DNA of 64,000 nt, taken from NCBI GenBank assembly GCA_900470095.1, contig UBZM01000010.1:62001-126000 (forward strand). The letters run 5' to 3'. The notes beneath the pieces are model-generated. The model worked only from the letters and a program-made list of their open reading frames with translations. It was not told the DNA's origin and ran no database searches. The DNA is from Hyphomicrobiales bacterium. GTDB lineage: Bacteria; Pseudomonadota; Alphaproteobacteria; Rhizobiales; Beijerinckiaceae. Positions 1 to 8,997 of this stretch are shown piece by piece (positions within the stretch are counted from its first letter, which is position 1; each line of letters starts with the position of its first letter). A program made the translations under genes and the position numbers.

Positions 1-407
1 ACAGCCGTAGACTCCATCGACTGCATGCGCCCCAGTTCGGGGTGGTCGTACTTGAAATGCTGTCGCTGCTGAACGATCGCCCAACGGGACGGCAAGATGA
101 CCCTGTTCCCTGGATACCAGAGGAAAGCACTGCCATCTGCGGCGATATAGGTAACCTGGGTGCCGTGCCGCGGCTCATAGCTCATCCACGTCTTGCCGAT
201 CAGCAGACTGCGAAATTCATCGACCGACATGATCCCGGGAATGCCCGGCAGCGGTGATGGGCTCATCGTTGACGAAGACGAGATCGCAGGCGCAGGAGGA
301 TCGAAGACGTTTCCCGGCGCCGTCCTTGAAGGTTGACAGCCGGCAAGGACGACAGTGGCCAGAAGGGCCAAGGTAGCGCTTCGGAATGAGCGCCAGCGCC
401 CTATCAT
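1..407 (-). CDS. Putative lipoprotein, partial (3' end beyond window)
   Basis: An open frame without stops runs from an ATG at 407 off the left edge (135 complete codons). The N-terminus has basic residues, a hydrophobic stretch and a lipobox LAGC with Cys at residue 24, so it should be an inner- or outer-membrane lipoprotein. A Pro/Ser-rich linker follows, then a domain containing GTQVTYIAADGSAFLWYPG and a later SRW. That pattern recalls small secreted DUF995-type domains, but this is a resemblance seen by eye. The start overlaps the stop of the upstream gene in a TCAT arrangement (ATGA on the coding strand), so the two are translationally coupled. Function unknown. Confidence 0.6.
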   Translation of the reverse strand, partial: MIGRWRSFRSATLALLATVVLAGCQPSRTAPGNVFDPPAPAISSSSTMSPSPLPGIPGIMSVDEFRSLLIGKTWMSYEPRHGTQVTYIAADGSAFLWYPGNRVILPSRWAIVQQRQHFKYDHPELGRMQSMESTA

Positions 408-931
408 TGAATGATGGTCCCCAGGCCCAGCACATTCCCCTGACTGCTGCGGATACGCACAAACGAAGACACCGCGGAGCAGGTCATCGTCTGGCCGTTG
501 CGCTGCATGCTGACCGTGCTGCCTGCTGCAGAGAGCGGATAATAGTCACCGATCAAACAGACCGCCGGGCCGCTCAGCCCCTTGATTTCCTTCACGATGC
601 CCCAGCGCAGGCGTTGCGTCCCGCGATCCCGCGCAGCCTGAACAGCCTGTCCGTTTGGGCCGAAGTAGATACTTCCCCTGAGATTGCCTTCACTGGCAGC
701 AAGGAACGTCCGGCCGGCAATCTTCAGCCCCGCGCTACGCACAGCCGGATCGCTCGGCGCGCGGCTCGCTGGCTGCTGCGCCGCCACGCTGGAAAGGCTT
801 CCACCCAAGACCAGCAACGCCCCTGCAAGGGCTGACGCGGGCAGATGCCGCGCGATGGCGACCGCCGGCCCTCTATCAACGACAGAAGCCCTGCCGTTGA
901 CCTGCGTGGGAACGACGTCGCGATAGAGCAT
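404..931 (-). CDS. Exported protein of unknown function
   Basis: The frame encodes 175 aa. The ATG at 931 has a GAGG about 8 nt upstream. An unusually long N-region precedes a hydrophobic stretch ending ASALAGALLVLGGSLSSVAA, a likely signal peptide with AxA-type cleavage near residue 50. The mature part has a W-G-I-V segment and two cysteines that could form a disulfide. Its layout (G-x-Y-F then R-W-G-I) loosely matches the domain of the overlapping downstream lipoprotein, so the pair may be diverged relatives working together in the envelope. It lies downstream of pdhC on the same strand with an 81-nt gap. No function is assigned. Confidence 0.55.
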   Translation of the reverse strand: MLYRDVVPTQVNGRASVVDRGPAVAIARHLPASALAGALLVLGGSLSSVAAQQPASRAPSDPAVRSAGLKIAGRTFLAASEGNLRGSIYFGPNGQAVQAARDRGTQRLRWGIVKEIKGLSGPAVCLIGDYYPLSAAGSTVSMQRNGQTMTCSAVSSFVRIRSSQGNVLGLGTIIQ

Positions 932-1012
932 CGGAAGCGCCTCAAAGCGCCCTTCCCAGGGAAGGGCTATGGGTGGGATTGCTGCTGCATCAGAACTGGC
1001 AACGCGCCCAAG

Positions 1013-2344
1013 TCACACCAGCATGGCCATCGGCTTCTCCACATAGCCCTTGAAGGCCTGCAGCAGTTCCGCCCCGAGCGCGCCATCGACCGCGCGGTGG
1101 TCGGTCGAGAGCGTCACCGACATGATGGTCGCGATCGCCAGCGCACCATTCTTGACCACGGCGCGCTGCTCGCCGGCGCCGACCGCCAGGATCGTCGCAT
1201 GCGGGGGGTTGATCACCGCGGCGAAATCCTTGACCCCGAACATGCCGAGATTGGAGACCGCCGACGTGCCGCCCTGGTATTCCTCGGGCTTGAGCTTGCG
1301 GGTCTTGGCGCGTGCCGCCATGTCCTTCATCTCGTTCGAGATCTGGCTCAGTGGCTTGTGGCAGGCGTCGCGGATGATCGGCGTGATCAGACCGCCCGGG
1401 ATCGAGACCGCGACGCCAACATCGGCATGCTTGTGCTTGAGCATGGCACCGTCGGTCCAGCTGACATTGGCATCCGGCACGGCCCGCAGCGCCAGCGCGA
1501 GAGCCTTGATCACCATGTCGTTGACCGAAAGTTTGTAAGCCGGCTTGCCGTCCTTCTCGGGCGCCGCGGCATTGAGCTCTGCGCGCAACTTCAGCAGCGC
1601 GTCGAGCTCGCAATCGACCGTCACGTAGAAATGCGGGATCGTCTGCTTCGCTTCGGTCAGGCGGCGCGCGATGGTCTTGCGCATGCCGTCATGTGGGATC
1701 TCCTCATAAGAGCCCGGCTCGAACAGCTTCTTGACCGCCTCGTCGGAGGGGCCGGCCGCAAGCGGCGCAGCAGCCGGCTTGGGCGCAGCAGCCGCAGGAG
1801 CGGCTGCCGGCGCGGCCTTGGCGCCGCCGCCGGCCTTGGCCGTCTCGATATCGCGCTCGACGATCCGTCCGTGCGGGCCCGAGCCCTGGACCTTGGCAAG
1901 ATCGAGCCCGGCATCCCGCGCGAGGCGGCGCGCCAATGGCGACGCGAAGGGGCGGCTGCCGTCGGCGGCATGCGCAGCGGGCTGCCCAGCCACAACCGGG
2001 GCAGCAGCGGGAGCTGCCGCTGCGGCCTTGGCCTCGACCTTCGGCGCAGCCTCGCTCTTGGCGGGCGCGGCGCTGGGGGCTGATACGCTCTTTGCGTCCT
2101 CGCCCTCGCCGGCGATCACGCCGATGATCTCGTTGACCGCAACATCGGCCGTGCCTTCCGGCACCACGATCTTGGCCAGGATACCCTCGTCGACGGCTTC
2201 GACCTCCATCGTCGCCTTGTCGGTCTCGATCTCGGCCAGGATGTCGCCGGACTTGATGGCGTCCCCTTCCTTCTTGAGCCACTTGGCGAGATTGCCCTTC
2301 TCCATGGTCGGCGAGAGAGCGGGCATCAGGATGTTTACGGGCAT
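1013..2344 (-). CDS. pdhC: Dihydrolipoamide acetyltransferase, E2 of pyruvate dehydrogenase
   Basis: This is the E2 core subunit. It transfers the acetyl group from E1-bound hydroxyethyl-ThDP to CoA through a swinging lipoyl arm, feeding the TCA cycle. In the 443 aa: a lipoyl domain at 1-80 with the modified lysine K43 in ETDKATM; an Ala/Pro-rich linker; a peripheral subunit-binding domain near 132-168; a second linker; and the catalytic acyltransferase domain from about 215, ending with the HRAVDG motif (H416, D420). Length and single lipoyl domain suit alphaproteobacterial PdhC. It overlaps the end of a small membrane-protein gene by 10 nt and is in the pdhA-pdhB transcription unit. Confidence 0.95.
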   Translation of the reverse strand: MPVNILMPALSPTMEKGNLAKWLKKEGDAIKSGDILAEIETDKATMEVEAVDEGILAKIVVPEGTADVAVNEIIGVIAGEGEDAKSVSAPSAAPAKSEAAPKVEAKAAAAAPAAAPVVAGQPAAHAADGSRPFASPLARRLARDAGLDLAKVQGSGPHGRIVERDIETAKAGGGAKAAPAAAPAAAAPKPAAAPLAAGPSDEAVKKLFEPGSYEEIPHDGMRKTIARRLTEAKQTIPHFYVTVDCELDALLKLRAELNAAAPEKDGKPAYKLSVNDMVIKALALALRAVPDANVSWTDGAMLKHKHADVGVAVSIPGGLITPIIRDACHKPLSQISNEMKDMAARAKTRKLKPEEYQGGTSAVSNLGMFGVKDFAAVINPPHATILAVGAGEQRAVVKNGALAIATIMSVTLSTDHRAVDGALGAELLQAFKGYVEKPMAMLV

Positions 2345-2718
2345 GGCTGGAGGCTCGCTTTTTCCAATTGGATGAGCAGCAGGCGGCGTGTCAGGCCCAT
2401 GCCGAAGCTGAGGGACACGAAAACGAAGGCGATATAGTCGAGATGTTCCAGAGCGGTGCCGGCCAGCGTCCTCCCGAACATCAGCTCGGGAGCGAAGGTC
2501 TGGACTGCCTCCGGGATCAGCGTCAGCACACCGCCCGCTGCCAGCAGGTAGGCGCAGAGATCAAGGCGGTGCAGGCGCAGGCGGGCGCCCGCCAGATGCG
2601 GCGGAGCCAGCGGGCGCGGCCGAAGCCGCTCCCGAGGTTTGAAATACGCGACCGCTCCAGAGGCCCCGGCAGCTGCGAGGCCGACCGCTGCGATCATGGC
2701 AGGGACGGTCAGCGCCAC
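2335..2718 (-). CDS. Small three-helix membrane protein inside the pdh operon
   Basis: I read a 127-aa protein from a GTG at 2718, 4 nt past the pdhB stop; an internal ATG at 2697 is the alternative. The frame is open far upstream inside pdhB, but only the part after pdhB looks like protein. It predicts three hydrophobic helices near residues 5-25, 51-70 and 92-109, separated by Arg/Pro-rich loops, and ends in a basic/amphipathic tail. It overlaps pdhC by 10 nt, so it is probably co-translated. I do not recognise the family. Its position suggests a role near the pyruvate dehydrogenase complex or the membrane, but that is inference from context only. Confidence 0.6.
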   Translation of the reverse strand: MALTVPAMIAAVGLAAAGASGAVAYFKPRERLRPRPLAPPHLAGARLRLHRLDLCAYLLAAGGVLTLIPEAVQTFAPELMFGRTLAGTALEHLDYIAFVFVSLSFGMGLTRRLLLIQLEKASLQPCP

Positions 2719-2722
2719 GGCA

Positions 2723-4132
2723 TCAGGCCCTGTAGCAGACGGCCTTCGCCGCCGCGATGACCTCGCCGACATTCGGCAGGGCGAGCTTCTCGAGATTATG
2801 CGCATACGGCATCGGCACATCCTTGCCGGTGACGCGGGCGACCGGCGCGTCGAGATAGTCGAAGGCCGCTTCCATGATGCGCATGCCGATTTCGGCGGTG
2901 ACGCCGGACTGCGGGAAGCCTTCCTCGACCGCGACGCAGCGGTTGGTCTTCTGCACGGAGGCAATGACCGTCTCGATATCCATCGGCCGGATGGTGCGCA
3001 GGTCGATGACTTCGGCCTCGATGCCTTCCTTGGCCAGGGCTTCGGCGGCGCCGAGCGCATAGGTCATGCCGATGCCGAAGGAGACGATGGTGACATCCGT
3101 ACCCGGGCGCACGACCTTGGCCTTGCCGATCGGGATCAGGAAATCATCGCCCTTCGGAACCTCGAAGGTACGCCCGTAGAGAATCTCGTTCTCCAGGAAG
3201 ATGATCGGGTTCGGATCGCGGATCGCGCTCTTCAGGAGGCCCTTCGCGTCCGAGGCGCTGTAAGGCATCACCACCTTGAGGCCGGGCACATTCGAGTACC
3301 AGGCAGCGTAGTCGTGGCTGTGCTGGGCGGCGACGCGGGCGGCAGCACCGTTGGGTCCGCGGAACACGATCGGGCAGCCCATCTGGCCGCCGGACATGTA
3401 AAGCGTCTTGGCCGCCGAGTTGATGATCTGGTCGATCGCCTGCATGGCGAAGTTGAAGGTCATGAACTCGACAATCGGCCTCAGGCCGGTCAGCGCCGCA
3501 CCGACGCCGATACCGGCGAAGCCGTGCTCGGTGATCGGGGTGTCGATGACGCGCTTGGGGCCGAATTCCTGGAGCAGGCCCTGCGTAACCTTGTACGCGC
3601 CCTGATACTCGGCGACCTCTTCGCCCATGACAAAGACATCGCCATCCCGGCGCATCTCCTCGGCCATGGCATCGCGTAGCGCCTCGCGGACCGTCATGGT
3701 GACGACCTCCGCACCCGCGGGGAACTCGCTCGACGCGTCATAGGACTTCGCCTGAGCAGGTACGCTCGGTGCGGCGGTGGCCGCAGGCGCTTCGGTCGAG
3801 GCCTTCTCCGCCTTGGCCTCGGGCTCGGCCGGCTTCTCGGCAACCGCCGCCGGCTTGGCACCGCCAGACGCAGCCGCCTTCACATCCTCGCCATCCGCCG
3901 CGATCACGCCGATCGGCGTATTGACCGCGACGTTCTCGGTGCCGTCGGCAACCAGGATCTTGGCAAGAATGCCTTCGTCGACCGCTTCGACTTCCATGGT
4001 CGCCTTGTCGGTCTCGATCTCGGCCAGGATGTCGCCTGCCTTGATGGCATCCCCCTCGGCCTTGAGCCATTTGGCGAGCTTGCCCTCCTCCATGGTGGGC
4101 GAAAGCGCGGGCATAAGGATATCGATCGGCAT
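2723..4132 (-). CDS. pdhB: Pyruvate dehydrogenase E1 component, beta subunit, with lipoyl domain
   Basis: This subunit pairs with PdhA to decarboxylate pyruvate using thiamine diphosphate. The start is set at the ATG at 4132, because the protein then opens with a lipoyl domain ([17 protein letters not shown], lysine K43 in ETDKATM); sequence upstream of it is not protein-like. An Ala/Pro/Glu-rich linker runs to about residue 140, then a full transketolase-type E1-beta domain continues to 469. An N-terminal lipoyl domain on E1-beta is a known alphaproteobacterial feature and is nearly identical to the one on PdhC here. The 79-nt gap to pdhA contains a GC-rich GCCGGC/GCCGGC hairpin that could tune subunit ratios. 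Confidence 0.95.
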   Translation of the reverse strand: MPIDILMPALSPTMEEGKLAKWLKAEGDAIKAGDILAEIETDKATMEVEAVDEGILAKILVADGTENVAVNTPIGVIAADGEDVKAAASGGAKPAAVAEKPAEPEAKAEKASTEAPAATAAPSVPAQAKSYDASSEFPAGAEVVTMTVREALRDAMAEEMRRDGDVFVMGEEVAEYQGAYKVTQGLLQEFGPKRVIDTPITEHGFAGIGVGAALTGLRPIVEFMTFNFAMQAIDQIINSAAKTLYMSGGQMGCPIVFRGPNGAAARVAAQHSHDYAAWYSNVPGLKVVMPYSASDAKGLLKSAIRDPNPIIFLENEILYGRTFEVPKGDDFLIPIGKAKVVRPGTDVTIVSFGIGMTYALGAAEALAKEGIEAEVIDLRTIRPMDIETVIASVQKTNRCVAVEEGFPQSGVTAEIGMRIMEAAFDYLDAPVARVTGKDVPMPYAHNLEKLALPNVGEVIAAAKAVCYRA

Positions 4133-4211
4133 GAACACACCCGGAATTTGAAAGGACGCGGGATCAGGAGAGGCCGGCAAGGCCGGCAGAGACTTAGGCG
4201 CGGTCCGGGCC

Positions 4212-5315
4212 TCAGGCCCGGGCGTGCTCCAGCGTAATATCGGTGAAGAGCTCCGAGACATCGGGCTCCGGATCATGCGTTGCGAATTCAGCCGCGTCGT
4301 TGACGATCTCGCGGATCTTGGCGTCGATCGCCTTGAGCTCGTCCTCGGCGATCTTGAAATCGCGGGTCAGGCGCCCCCTCACCTGCTCGATCGGATCATG
4401 CTCCTCGCGCATCCGCTGGACTTCGTCCTTAGAGCGGTACTTTGCCGGATCAGACATCGAGTGACCGCGATAGCGATAGGTCTGCATCTCGAGAATGTAG
4501 GGACCCTTGCCCGAGCGGGCATGCGCGATGGCGCGCTCGCCGGCAGCGCGCACGGCGCGGACGTCCATGCCGTCGACCTGCTCGCCGGGAATGGAGAAGG
4601 AGAGGCCGCGCTTGGAGAAATCGGTCTGCGCCGAGGCGCGATTGACCGAGGTGCCCATGGCGTAGCGGTTGTTCTCGATCACGAACACGACCGGCAGCTT
4701 CCAGAGCTGGGCCATGTTGAAGCTCTCATAGACCTGGCCCTGATTGGCCGCGCCGTCGCCGAAATAGGTCATCGAGACCCGGCCGTCCTCCCGGTACCAG
4801 TTGGCGAAGCCGAGGCCGGCACCGAGCGATACCTGGGCGCCGACGATGCCGTGCCCGCCATAGAAGTTCTTCTCGCGGGAGAACATGTGCATCGAGCCGC
4901 CCTTGCCCTTGGAGTAGCCTCCGCGGCGCCCGGTCAGCTCGGCCATCACGCCGCGCGATTCCATTCCGGTCGCGAGCATGTGACCGTGGTCGCGATAGCC
5001 GGTGATGACCTGATCGCCATCCTTCGAGGCCATCTGCATGCCGATGACGACGGCTTCCTGGCCGATATAGAGGTGGCAGAAGCCCCCGATCAGGCCCATG
5101 CCGTACATCTGCCCCGCCTTCTCCTCGAAGCGGCGGATCAGCAGCATCTCGTAATAGGCGTGAAGGTCTTCCTCCCTGGTGAAGGCGGGCATGTTGCTCA
5201 ACGCGTTGGCCGCCCCCTTCTCCGCAGGTGTCTTGGCTGAACTGGCCTTTGCCGCGCCCTTGGTCGCGGTTTTGGCTTGAGCGGGAGCTTTCGTCTTGCG
5301 CGCGGCAACGGCCAT
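4212..5315 (-). CDS. pdhA: Pyruvate dehydrogenase E1 component, alpha subunit
   Basis: This 367-aa subunit carries the thiamine diphosphate motif, from GDG at 186-188 to the NN pair at 215-216. It also has the phosphorylation-loop-like YRGHSMSDP segment typical of E1-alpha. The first 40 residues are a Lys/Ala-rich extension, common in Hyphomicrobiales and possibly disordered. The ATG at 5315 is preceded by GGAGG with good spacing. It is the first gene of pdhA-pdhB-membrane protein-pdhC, and the promoter region lies in the roughly 175 nt up to ftsB, where a perfect 8+8 palindrome sits. Confidence 0.96.
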   Translation of the reverse strand: MAVAARKTKAPAQAKTATKGAAKASSAKTPAEKGAANALSNMPAFTREEDLHAYYEMLLIRRFEEKAGQMYGMGLIGGFCHLYIGQEAVVIGMQMASKDGDQVITGYRDHGHMLATGMESRGVMAELTGRRGGYSKGKGGSMHMFSREKNFYGGHGIVGAQVSLGAGLGFANWYREDGRVSMTYFGDGAANQGQVYESFNMAQLWKLPVVFVIENNRYAMGTSVNRASAQTDFSKRGLSFSIPGEQVDGMDVRAVRAAGERAIAHARSGKGPYILEMQTYRYRGHSMSDPAKYRSKDEVQRMREEHDPIEQVRGRLTRDFKIAEDELKAIDAKIREIVNDAAEFATHDPEPDVSELFTDITLEHARA

Positions 5316-5431
5316 CGGCGATCCTCCAAGATCATTCGACCTTGGTTGTAGAGGATCACATACCCCTTGGCGAGGGAGGTATCTCGCAATGCAGCATGAG
5401 TTATGTCGCTGATATTTCTACGATTTCATGT

Positions 5432-5452
5432 ATTAACTGCAATTCAGTTAAT
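5432..5452. promoter_or_regulatory. Palindromic operator candidate upstream of pdhA
   Basis: ATTAACTG, five spacer bases CAATT, then CAGTTAAT: a perfect 8-bp inverted repeat. It lies between ftsB and pdhA in a locally AT-rich stretch about 117 nt before the pdhA ATG. The symmetry and location suit a dimeric repressor or activator of the pdh operon. The half-site is not the enterobacterial PdhR sequence, so the regulator is unknown. Confidence 0.5.
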
Positions 5453-5490
5453 CGATGTAACCGGAACTATTCTGCGGCTTTTCCCGTTGC

Positions 5491-5802
5491 TCAGCGCCCC
5501 ATGATGATGACATCGTTCCGATGGATCCGGCCGAGCGATGCGCGCGCGCGCTCTTCCAGCAGATCGCGATCGACAGCTTCGTCGCGCATCAGGGCAAGGC
5601 GCTGCTCCCAGCTCTTGCGCTCGGTGGTGAGCTCCTTGAGCTCATCCTCCATGACCCGCAGCGATTCCTGCAGGCCTCCGCGGGCCTCGAGCCCACGCGA
5701 GCCATGCTGGGCATGGAACATGAAGTAGCCGACCGCCCCACTCGATACGAGATAGAGCGCGAGCGTGATGAAAAAGGATCTGAGACCACGGCGGACGACC
5801 AT
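5491..5802 (-). CDS. ftsB: Septum formation initiator, FtsB/DivIC family
   Basis: This 103-aa bitopic protein has a short basic N-terminus, one transmembrane helix near residues 8-30 and a periplasmic coiled coil (about 40-80, rich in Glu, Leu and Arg), ending in a short conserved tail. This is the architecture of FtsB/DivIC, which joins FtsL and FtsQ in the divisome. Its position just upstream of pdhA is a familiar arrangement in alphaproteobacteria. It is transcribed in the same direction as pdhA but has a separate, roughly 175-nt intergenic region after it, so pdhA probably has its own promoter. Confidence 0.85.
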   Translation of the reverse strand: MVVRRGLRSFFITLALYLVSSGAVGYFMFHAQHGSRGLEARGGLQESLRVMEDELKELTTERKSWEQRLALMRDEAVDRDLLEERARASLGRIHRNDVIIMGR

Positions 5803-5843
5803 GCCGGCAGGCTAGTCTTGCGTGGTTTATGCCGCGTTAACGA

Positions 5844-6926
5844 TCAGGGCCGGAAGACCTGCACGAAGCCATCCGAACTCACCTGGGCGTCGCGCGCGAT
5901 CGCAATCAGGTCAGCCTCGACACGCCGCGCGATCGGCAGCCTGAAATGCAGCGGATCCCAGTAATTGCCATCCTGCTGCGTGACGACTGAGCGATGCGCG
6001 AAATCGGCGATGACGGCGCCGCGCCGTGCGGCCAGGGATCGGAGCTCCGCCTTGCAGGCGGCATAGCGCTGCCAGCCTGCCGAGCCCTCGCGCGGCAGCG
6101 CAGTGAGATGAGCCGGCGGAAGGACGATCAGCTTCTTCGTCTGCCCGGGCAGTGCCGCCAGGGCCGTGTCGAGCCAGTCCAGCGCCGGAAAGCGCCAGCC
6201 ATCCCGCTCCCTCGCGTCCACCTTCGCCGCCGGCACCATCGGCGTCAGATCCGGAGCAACGCCGCCAGAGTCGTGGAACAAGTGAGAGCGAGCCCGCGCC
6301 AGATCGTACGTCTCTTCCGGCGGCGTGAACACTTCGTAGCCGTCGCGGCGGATCCGCTCAGGCTGATATCCGAGTCTGTGCGCCAGAAGGCGGCCCGCGA
6401 TTTCCAGCGTGGTCAGGTTGATCAGCTTCGGCCAGTCATTCCAGCGCGCGTCGTCATAGAGCCAGGGCGGAAATGGGCGAGGCGTCAGGCGTTTGGCGGG
6501 TTCGGTCGCGTCGGGATCGCACCAGCTCGTGTCGATGCCCCAGATCACCGCCTTGGGCGCAGCCGTCTTGCGCGCGAACAACTCCGCCATCTGGACCTGC
6601 TCCCACGGCGTGGCGGCGTTCATGGCGAGATTGGCCATGCGGACATCGAGGCCTTGCGACAGGACGGCGGGGTCGAGCAGCCGCATCGTCGATGTCCCGA
6701 AGATGGCAGCATCGAAAGCGCCCGAGCGGACAAGCTGCGGGTACATGTAGCGCTGATTGAGATCCATCAGCGGGCGCGCCGCCTGTCCGGCGGCAAGGCG
6801 CGAACCGAACGGATCCATCACTGCGATGAAGCCAAAGACAAGCAGGACCAGGACGATCGCGGAGCTGAGAAATGCCAGCGACCAACCCTTCCAACCCGCG
6901 GCGCCGGTGGCCTTCGAACTAGCCAA
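5844..6926 (-). CDS. Membrane-anchored SGNH-hydrolase-like protein
   Basis: The frame is open to 7121, but the upstream part is antisense-like and overlaps the dehydratase gene. A TTG at 6926, with GGGGAA about 9 nt upstream, gives 360 aa and keeps the single transmembrane helix (16-37) near the N-terminus. The outside domain has FGTSTM (S79) where SGNH enzymes carry the nucleophile, and a late WDPLHFR with D324 and H327 in the usual D-x-x-H place. It may therefore be a periplasmic esterase or an AlgJ/AlgX-like acyl-handling protein. The start overlaps the dehydratase stop by 8 nt. The fold is inferred from motifs; substrate unknown. Confidence 0.55.
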   Translation of the reverse strand: MASSKATGAAGWKGWSLAFLSSAIVLVLLVFGFIAVMDPFGSRLAAGQAARPLMDLNQRYMYPQLVRSGAFDAAIFGTSTMRLLDPAVLSQGLDVRMANLAMNAATPWEQVQMAELFARKTAAPKAVIWGIDTSWCDPDATEPAKRLTPRPFPPWLYDDARWNDWPKLINLTTLEIAGRLLAHRLGYQPERIRRDGYEVFTPPEETYDLARARSHLFHDSGGVAPDLTPMVPAAKVDARERDGWRFPALDWLDTALAALPGQTKKLIVLPPAHLTALPREGSAGWQRYAACKAELRSLAARRGAVIADFAHRSVVTQQDGNYWDPLHFRLPIARRVEADLIAIARDAQVSSDGFVQVFRP

Positions 6927-7899
6927 TGCGAGGGGTTTCCCCGGCAAGGACCTTGCGGAAGACCGGCATGTCGATATTGCCGCCCCCAAGTACGACGCCG
7001 ACCGAGGCACCCCGGTTGAGTTCGGCCTCGGCTGCTGCTGCAGCCAGCGGCGCAGCCCCCGCCCCTTCCGCAAGATTATGGGTGTCGAGATAATAGCTCC
7101 TGATGGCCTCGGCGATCGCATCCTCGCTGACGCGCACGATCCGCGCCGCTCCCTTCAGGATGATCGCGAGCGCGCCGGCATCGGGCACTCGAACCGCAAT
7201 GCCGTCGGCAAAGCTCGGCGCATCCTCGACGGGGACGACCTGTTTCGCCTCGACCGAGCGGGCATAGGAATCGGCGATCTCCGAGACGACACCGATGATC
7301 TCGGTTTTGAGGCCGAGCGCATCGCGCGCGGCGATCAAGCCGCAGATACCGGAGCCAAGTCCGATCCCGACATAGACGCGCGCCAGATTCGGCCACGCCG
7401 TGAAGAGCTCGAGCGCATAGGTTGCGACGCCGCAGACGAGGTCGCGATGGAAGGACGGCACCATCTCATAATTGCGCTCGCGGGCGATTTGCTGAGCTGC
7501 GGCCCTGGCCTCGTCGAAATCCCGGCCGGTTTCGATCAACTCGGTTCCGAGCGCCTTCATGGCGGCGTTCTTTTCCACAGCATTGCCGAGCGGCACGACG
7601 ATGACCGAAGGCAGCCCAACTCCGCTTGCCGCCATCGCAATGCTCTGGCCGTGATTGCCACGCGTCGCCGAGACGACGCCCTTCACATGAGGGCGCTCGC
7701 GCTTCAGCCGGTCGAGATAGACGATGCCGCCGCGCAGCTTGAAAGCCCCGATCGGCGTGTGATTTTCGTGCTTCACCACGATTTCGAAGCCATGGCGCTG
7801 CTTCAGCAGCGGCCAGGCATATTGTGGCGTTCCCGGGAAGACAGTGTCCACAAGAGCCTTGGCGGCTTTGATCTCGGACAGGGTGGGCAAATCGGTCAT
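6919..7899 (-). CDS. Threonine/serine dehydratase-like PLP enzyme
   Basis: This is a 326-aa fold-type II PLP enzyme without the C-terminal ACT domain, so it resembles catabolic rather than biosynthetic threonine dehydratase. The Schiff-base lysine is K54 in PIGAFKLRGG, and a glycine-rich phosphate cup follows (GIGLGSGICG). The start at 7899 has GGAGGA 5 nt upstream, better than an ATG 27 nt earlier. Likely reactions are deamination of threonine or serine to a 2-oxoacid. Related family members (for example EutB of hydroxyectoine use, or hydroxyaspartate dehydratase) cannot be excluded by eye. It is followed by the overlapping SGNH-like gene. Confidence 0.75.
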   Translation of the reverse strand: MTDLPTLSEIKAAKALVDTVFPGTPQYAWPLLKQRHGFEIVVKHENHTPIGAFKLRGGIVYLDRLKRERPHVKGVVSATRGNHGQSIAMAASGVGLPSVIVVPLGNAVEKNAAMKALGTELIETGRDFDEARAAAQQIARERNYEMVPSFHRDLVCGVATYALELFTAWPNLARVYVGIGLGSGICGLIAARDALGLKTEIIGVVSEIADSYARSVEAKQVVPVEDAPSFADGIAVRVPDAGALAIILKGAARIVRVSEDAIAEAIRSYYLDTHNLAEGAGAAPLAAAAAEAELNRGASVGVVLGGGNIDMPVFRKVLAGETPRIG

Positions 7900-8009
7900 G
7901 CGGATCCTCCGGAGCGCTTCTGCCACATCTCAAAGCCATCGAACAATGACGGGAGTGTGCGAACGATGTTGACCGGCGGGCGGGGCGTCCGTATGTCAGC
8001 GCCCTGTGA

Positions 8010-8084
8010 GGGCGGGTAGCTCAGTGGTAGAGCACGTGACTTTTAATCATGTGGTCGAGGGTTCGATCCCCTCCCCGCTCACCA
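8010..8084 (+). tRNA. tRNA-Lys (anticodon TTT)
   Basis: The sequence folds as a complete cloverleaf. The acceptor stem is GGGCGGG with CCCGCTC (one G-T pair). The D arm carries AGTGGTA. The anticodon stem is CGTGA/TCATG around loop CTTTTAA with TTT at 8042-8044. The T arm is GAGGG-TTCGATC-CCCTC. Discriminator A at 8081 is followed by an encoded CCA. It reads AAA/AAG lysine codons. tRNA 3' ends are common integration sites, but I saw no second copy of this 3' end in the window. Confidence 0.97.
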
Positions 8085-8418
8085 AAAAACACCCCCATAT
8101 CAAATAGATAAAGCGAATTGACCACATTTCGTTCGGCCTCAGCGGGGCCAAACATATGTTGGCATCGATTTGCCGCTACGGTGGGCTCTGTGGGTCTACT
8201 CACTCAGGCAATGGCGAGATCACGCCCGTATCGGGCTCAGATCCTGCTGCCAGGCACGCACATGGGTGGTCCTTGGACAAGATGTGGCGTGGTGTTGAGG
8301 CCGCGATCGAGCGGCTAGCTCACGCCACCTCGATTCGAATGTGACGATCGCATTGAGGGTCCCTGCGGGCGACACCGCCGTCTTGGCGTGCCAAGGCGTG
8401 CTGGGTATAGCTAAAACT
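8085..8418. other. Gap without convincing gene, tRNA-Lys to Nudix
   Basis: About 330 bases. The first 60 are AT-rich relative to the rest, then the composition is mixed. Short open frames on both strands here lack ribosome-binding sites and protein-like composition, and one is only the antisense of the tRNA. It presumably holds the Nudix promoter. I see no clear repeat or transposon remnant. Confidence 0.4.
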
Positions 8419-8997
8419 ATGGACATGAAATGGCGTACCCTCTCTTCCAGGACATTGCTGAAAGATCGCTGGATTGACGTCAGGGCGGATGAGTGCCTGA
8501 CGCCGACAGGGCACAGGGTCTCGCCCTACTACGTACTCTCTTATCCCGATTGGGTTCAAACGGTCGCGATTACGCCCTGCGACCAGCTTGTTTTGGTCCG
8601 CCAGTACAGGCACGGCGCGGCGGATACTTTCCTGGAGCTGCCAGGAGGGACGATGGACGAAGGCGATCTCGACCCGGGGCGATCAGCAGCACGTGAACTC
8701 GAGGAGGAGACCGGCTATCGCGCGAAGGAGTTGCGCCTCGTTTCTTCGCTCTTCGCCAACCCAGCCACCCAGCCGAACAGAGTCCACGTCTATCTTGCAA
8801 CGGGTGCAGAGTTGACGGGGAGCCGGAAACTGGACGCCAGCGAAGAGGGGATGAGCGTTCATCTTATGCCCGTGCGGGAGATCCTGGATCGGCTACACGA
8901 TGGGATTCTCAAGCATTCGCAACACGTTTCCGCCCTGCTGCTCGCCCTTTCTGTCTCTGGGCATCTCGCGCTTGGTTCTCCCAGATCAGCCCTCTGA
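8419..8997 (+). CDS. Nudix hydrolase
   Basis: A 192-aa protein from the ATG at 8419 (another ATG lies at 8425; the open frame extends further but that part is not protein-like). The Nudix signature is visible as GGTMDEG then, after a short insertion, ARELEEETGY. The stretch between the first Gly and REL is a few residues longer than the canonical box. The preceding VLVRQYRHGA and LELPGG are typical of ADP-ribose/ADP-sugar pyrophosphatases of the NudF type. That activity is a family-level guess. It stands alone after tRNA-Lys, with more mixed codon use than neighbouring operons, so acquisition by transfer is possible. Confidence 0.8.
   Translation: MDMKWRTLSSRTLLKDRWIDVRADECLTPTGHRVSPYYVLSYPDWVQTVAITPCDQLVLVRQYRHGAADTFLELPGGTMDEGDLDPGRSAARELEEETGYRAKELRLVSSLFANPATQPNRVHVYLATGAELTGSRKLDASEEGMSVHLMPVREILDRLHDGILKHSQHVSALLLALSVSGHLALGSPRSAL

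Noticed and set aside
845-2083. A 412-codon plus-strand frame opposite pdhC
   Set aside because: Antisense of a clear E2 gene, with shadow-type composition and no domain.
8021-8203. A 60-codon minus-strand frame through tRNA-Lys
   Set aside because: Its C-terminus is just the reverse of the tRNA, a common false gene.
8156-8344. Possible transposase remnant after tRNA-Lys
   Set aside because: Short open frames only, no inverted ends, no target duplication and no family motif.
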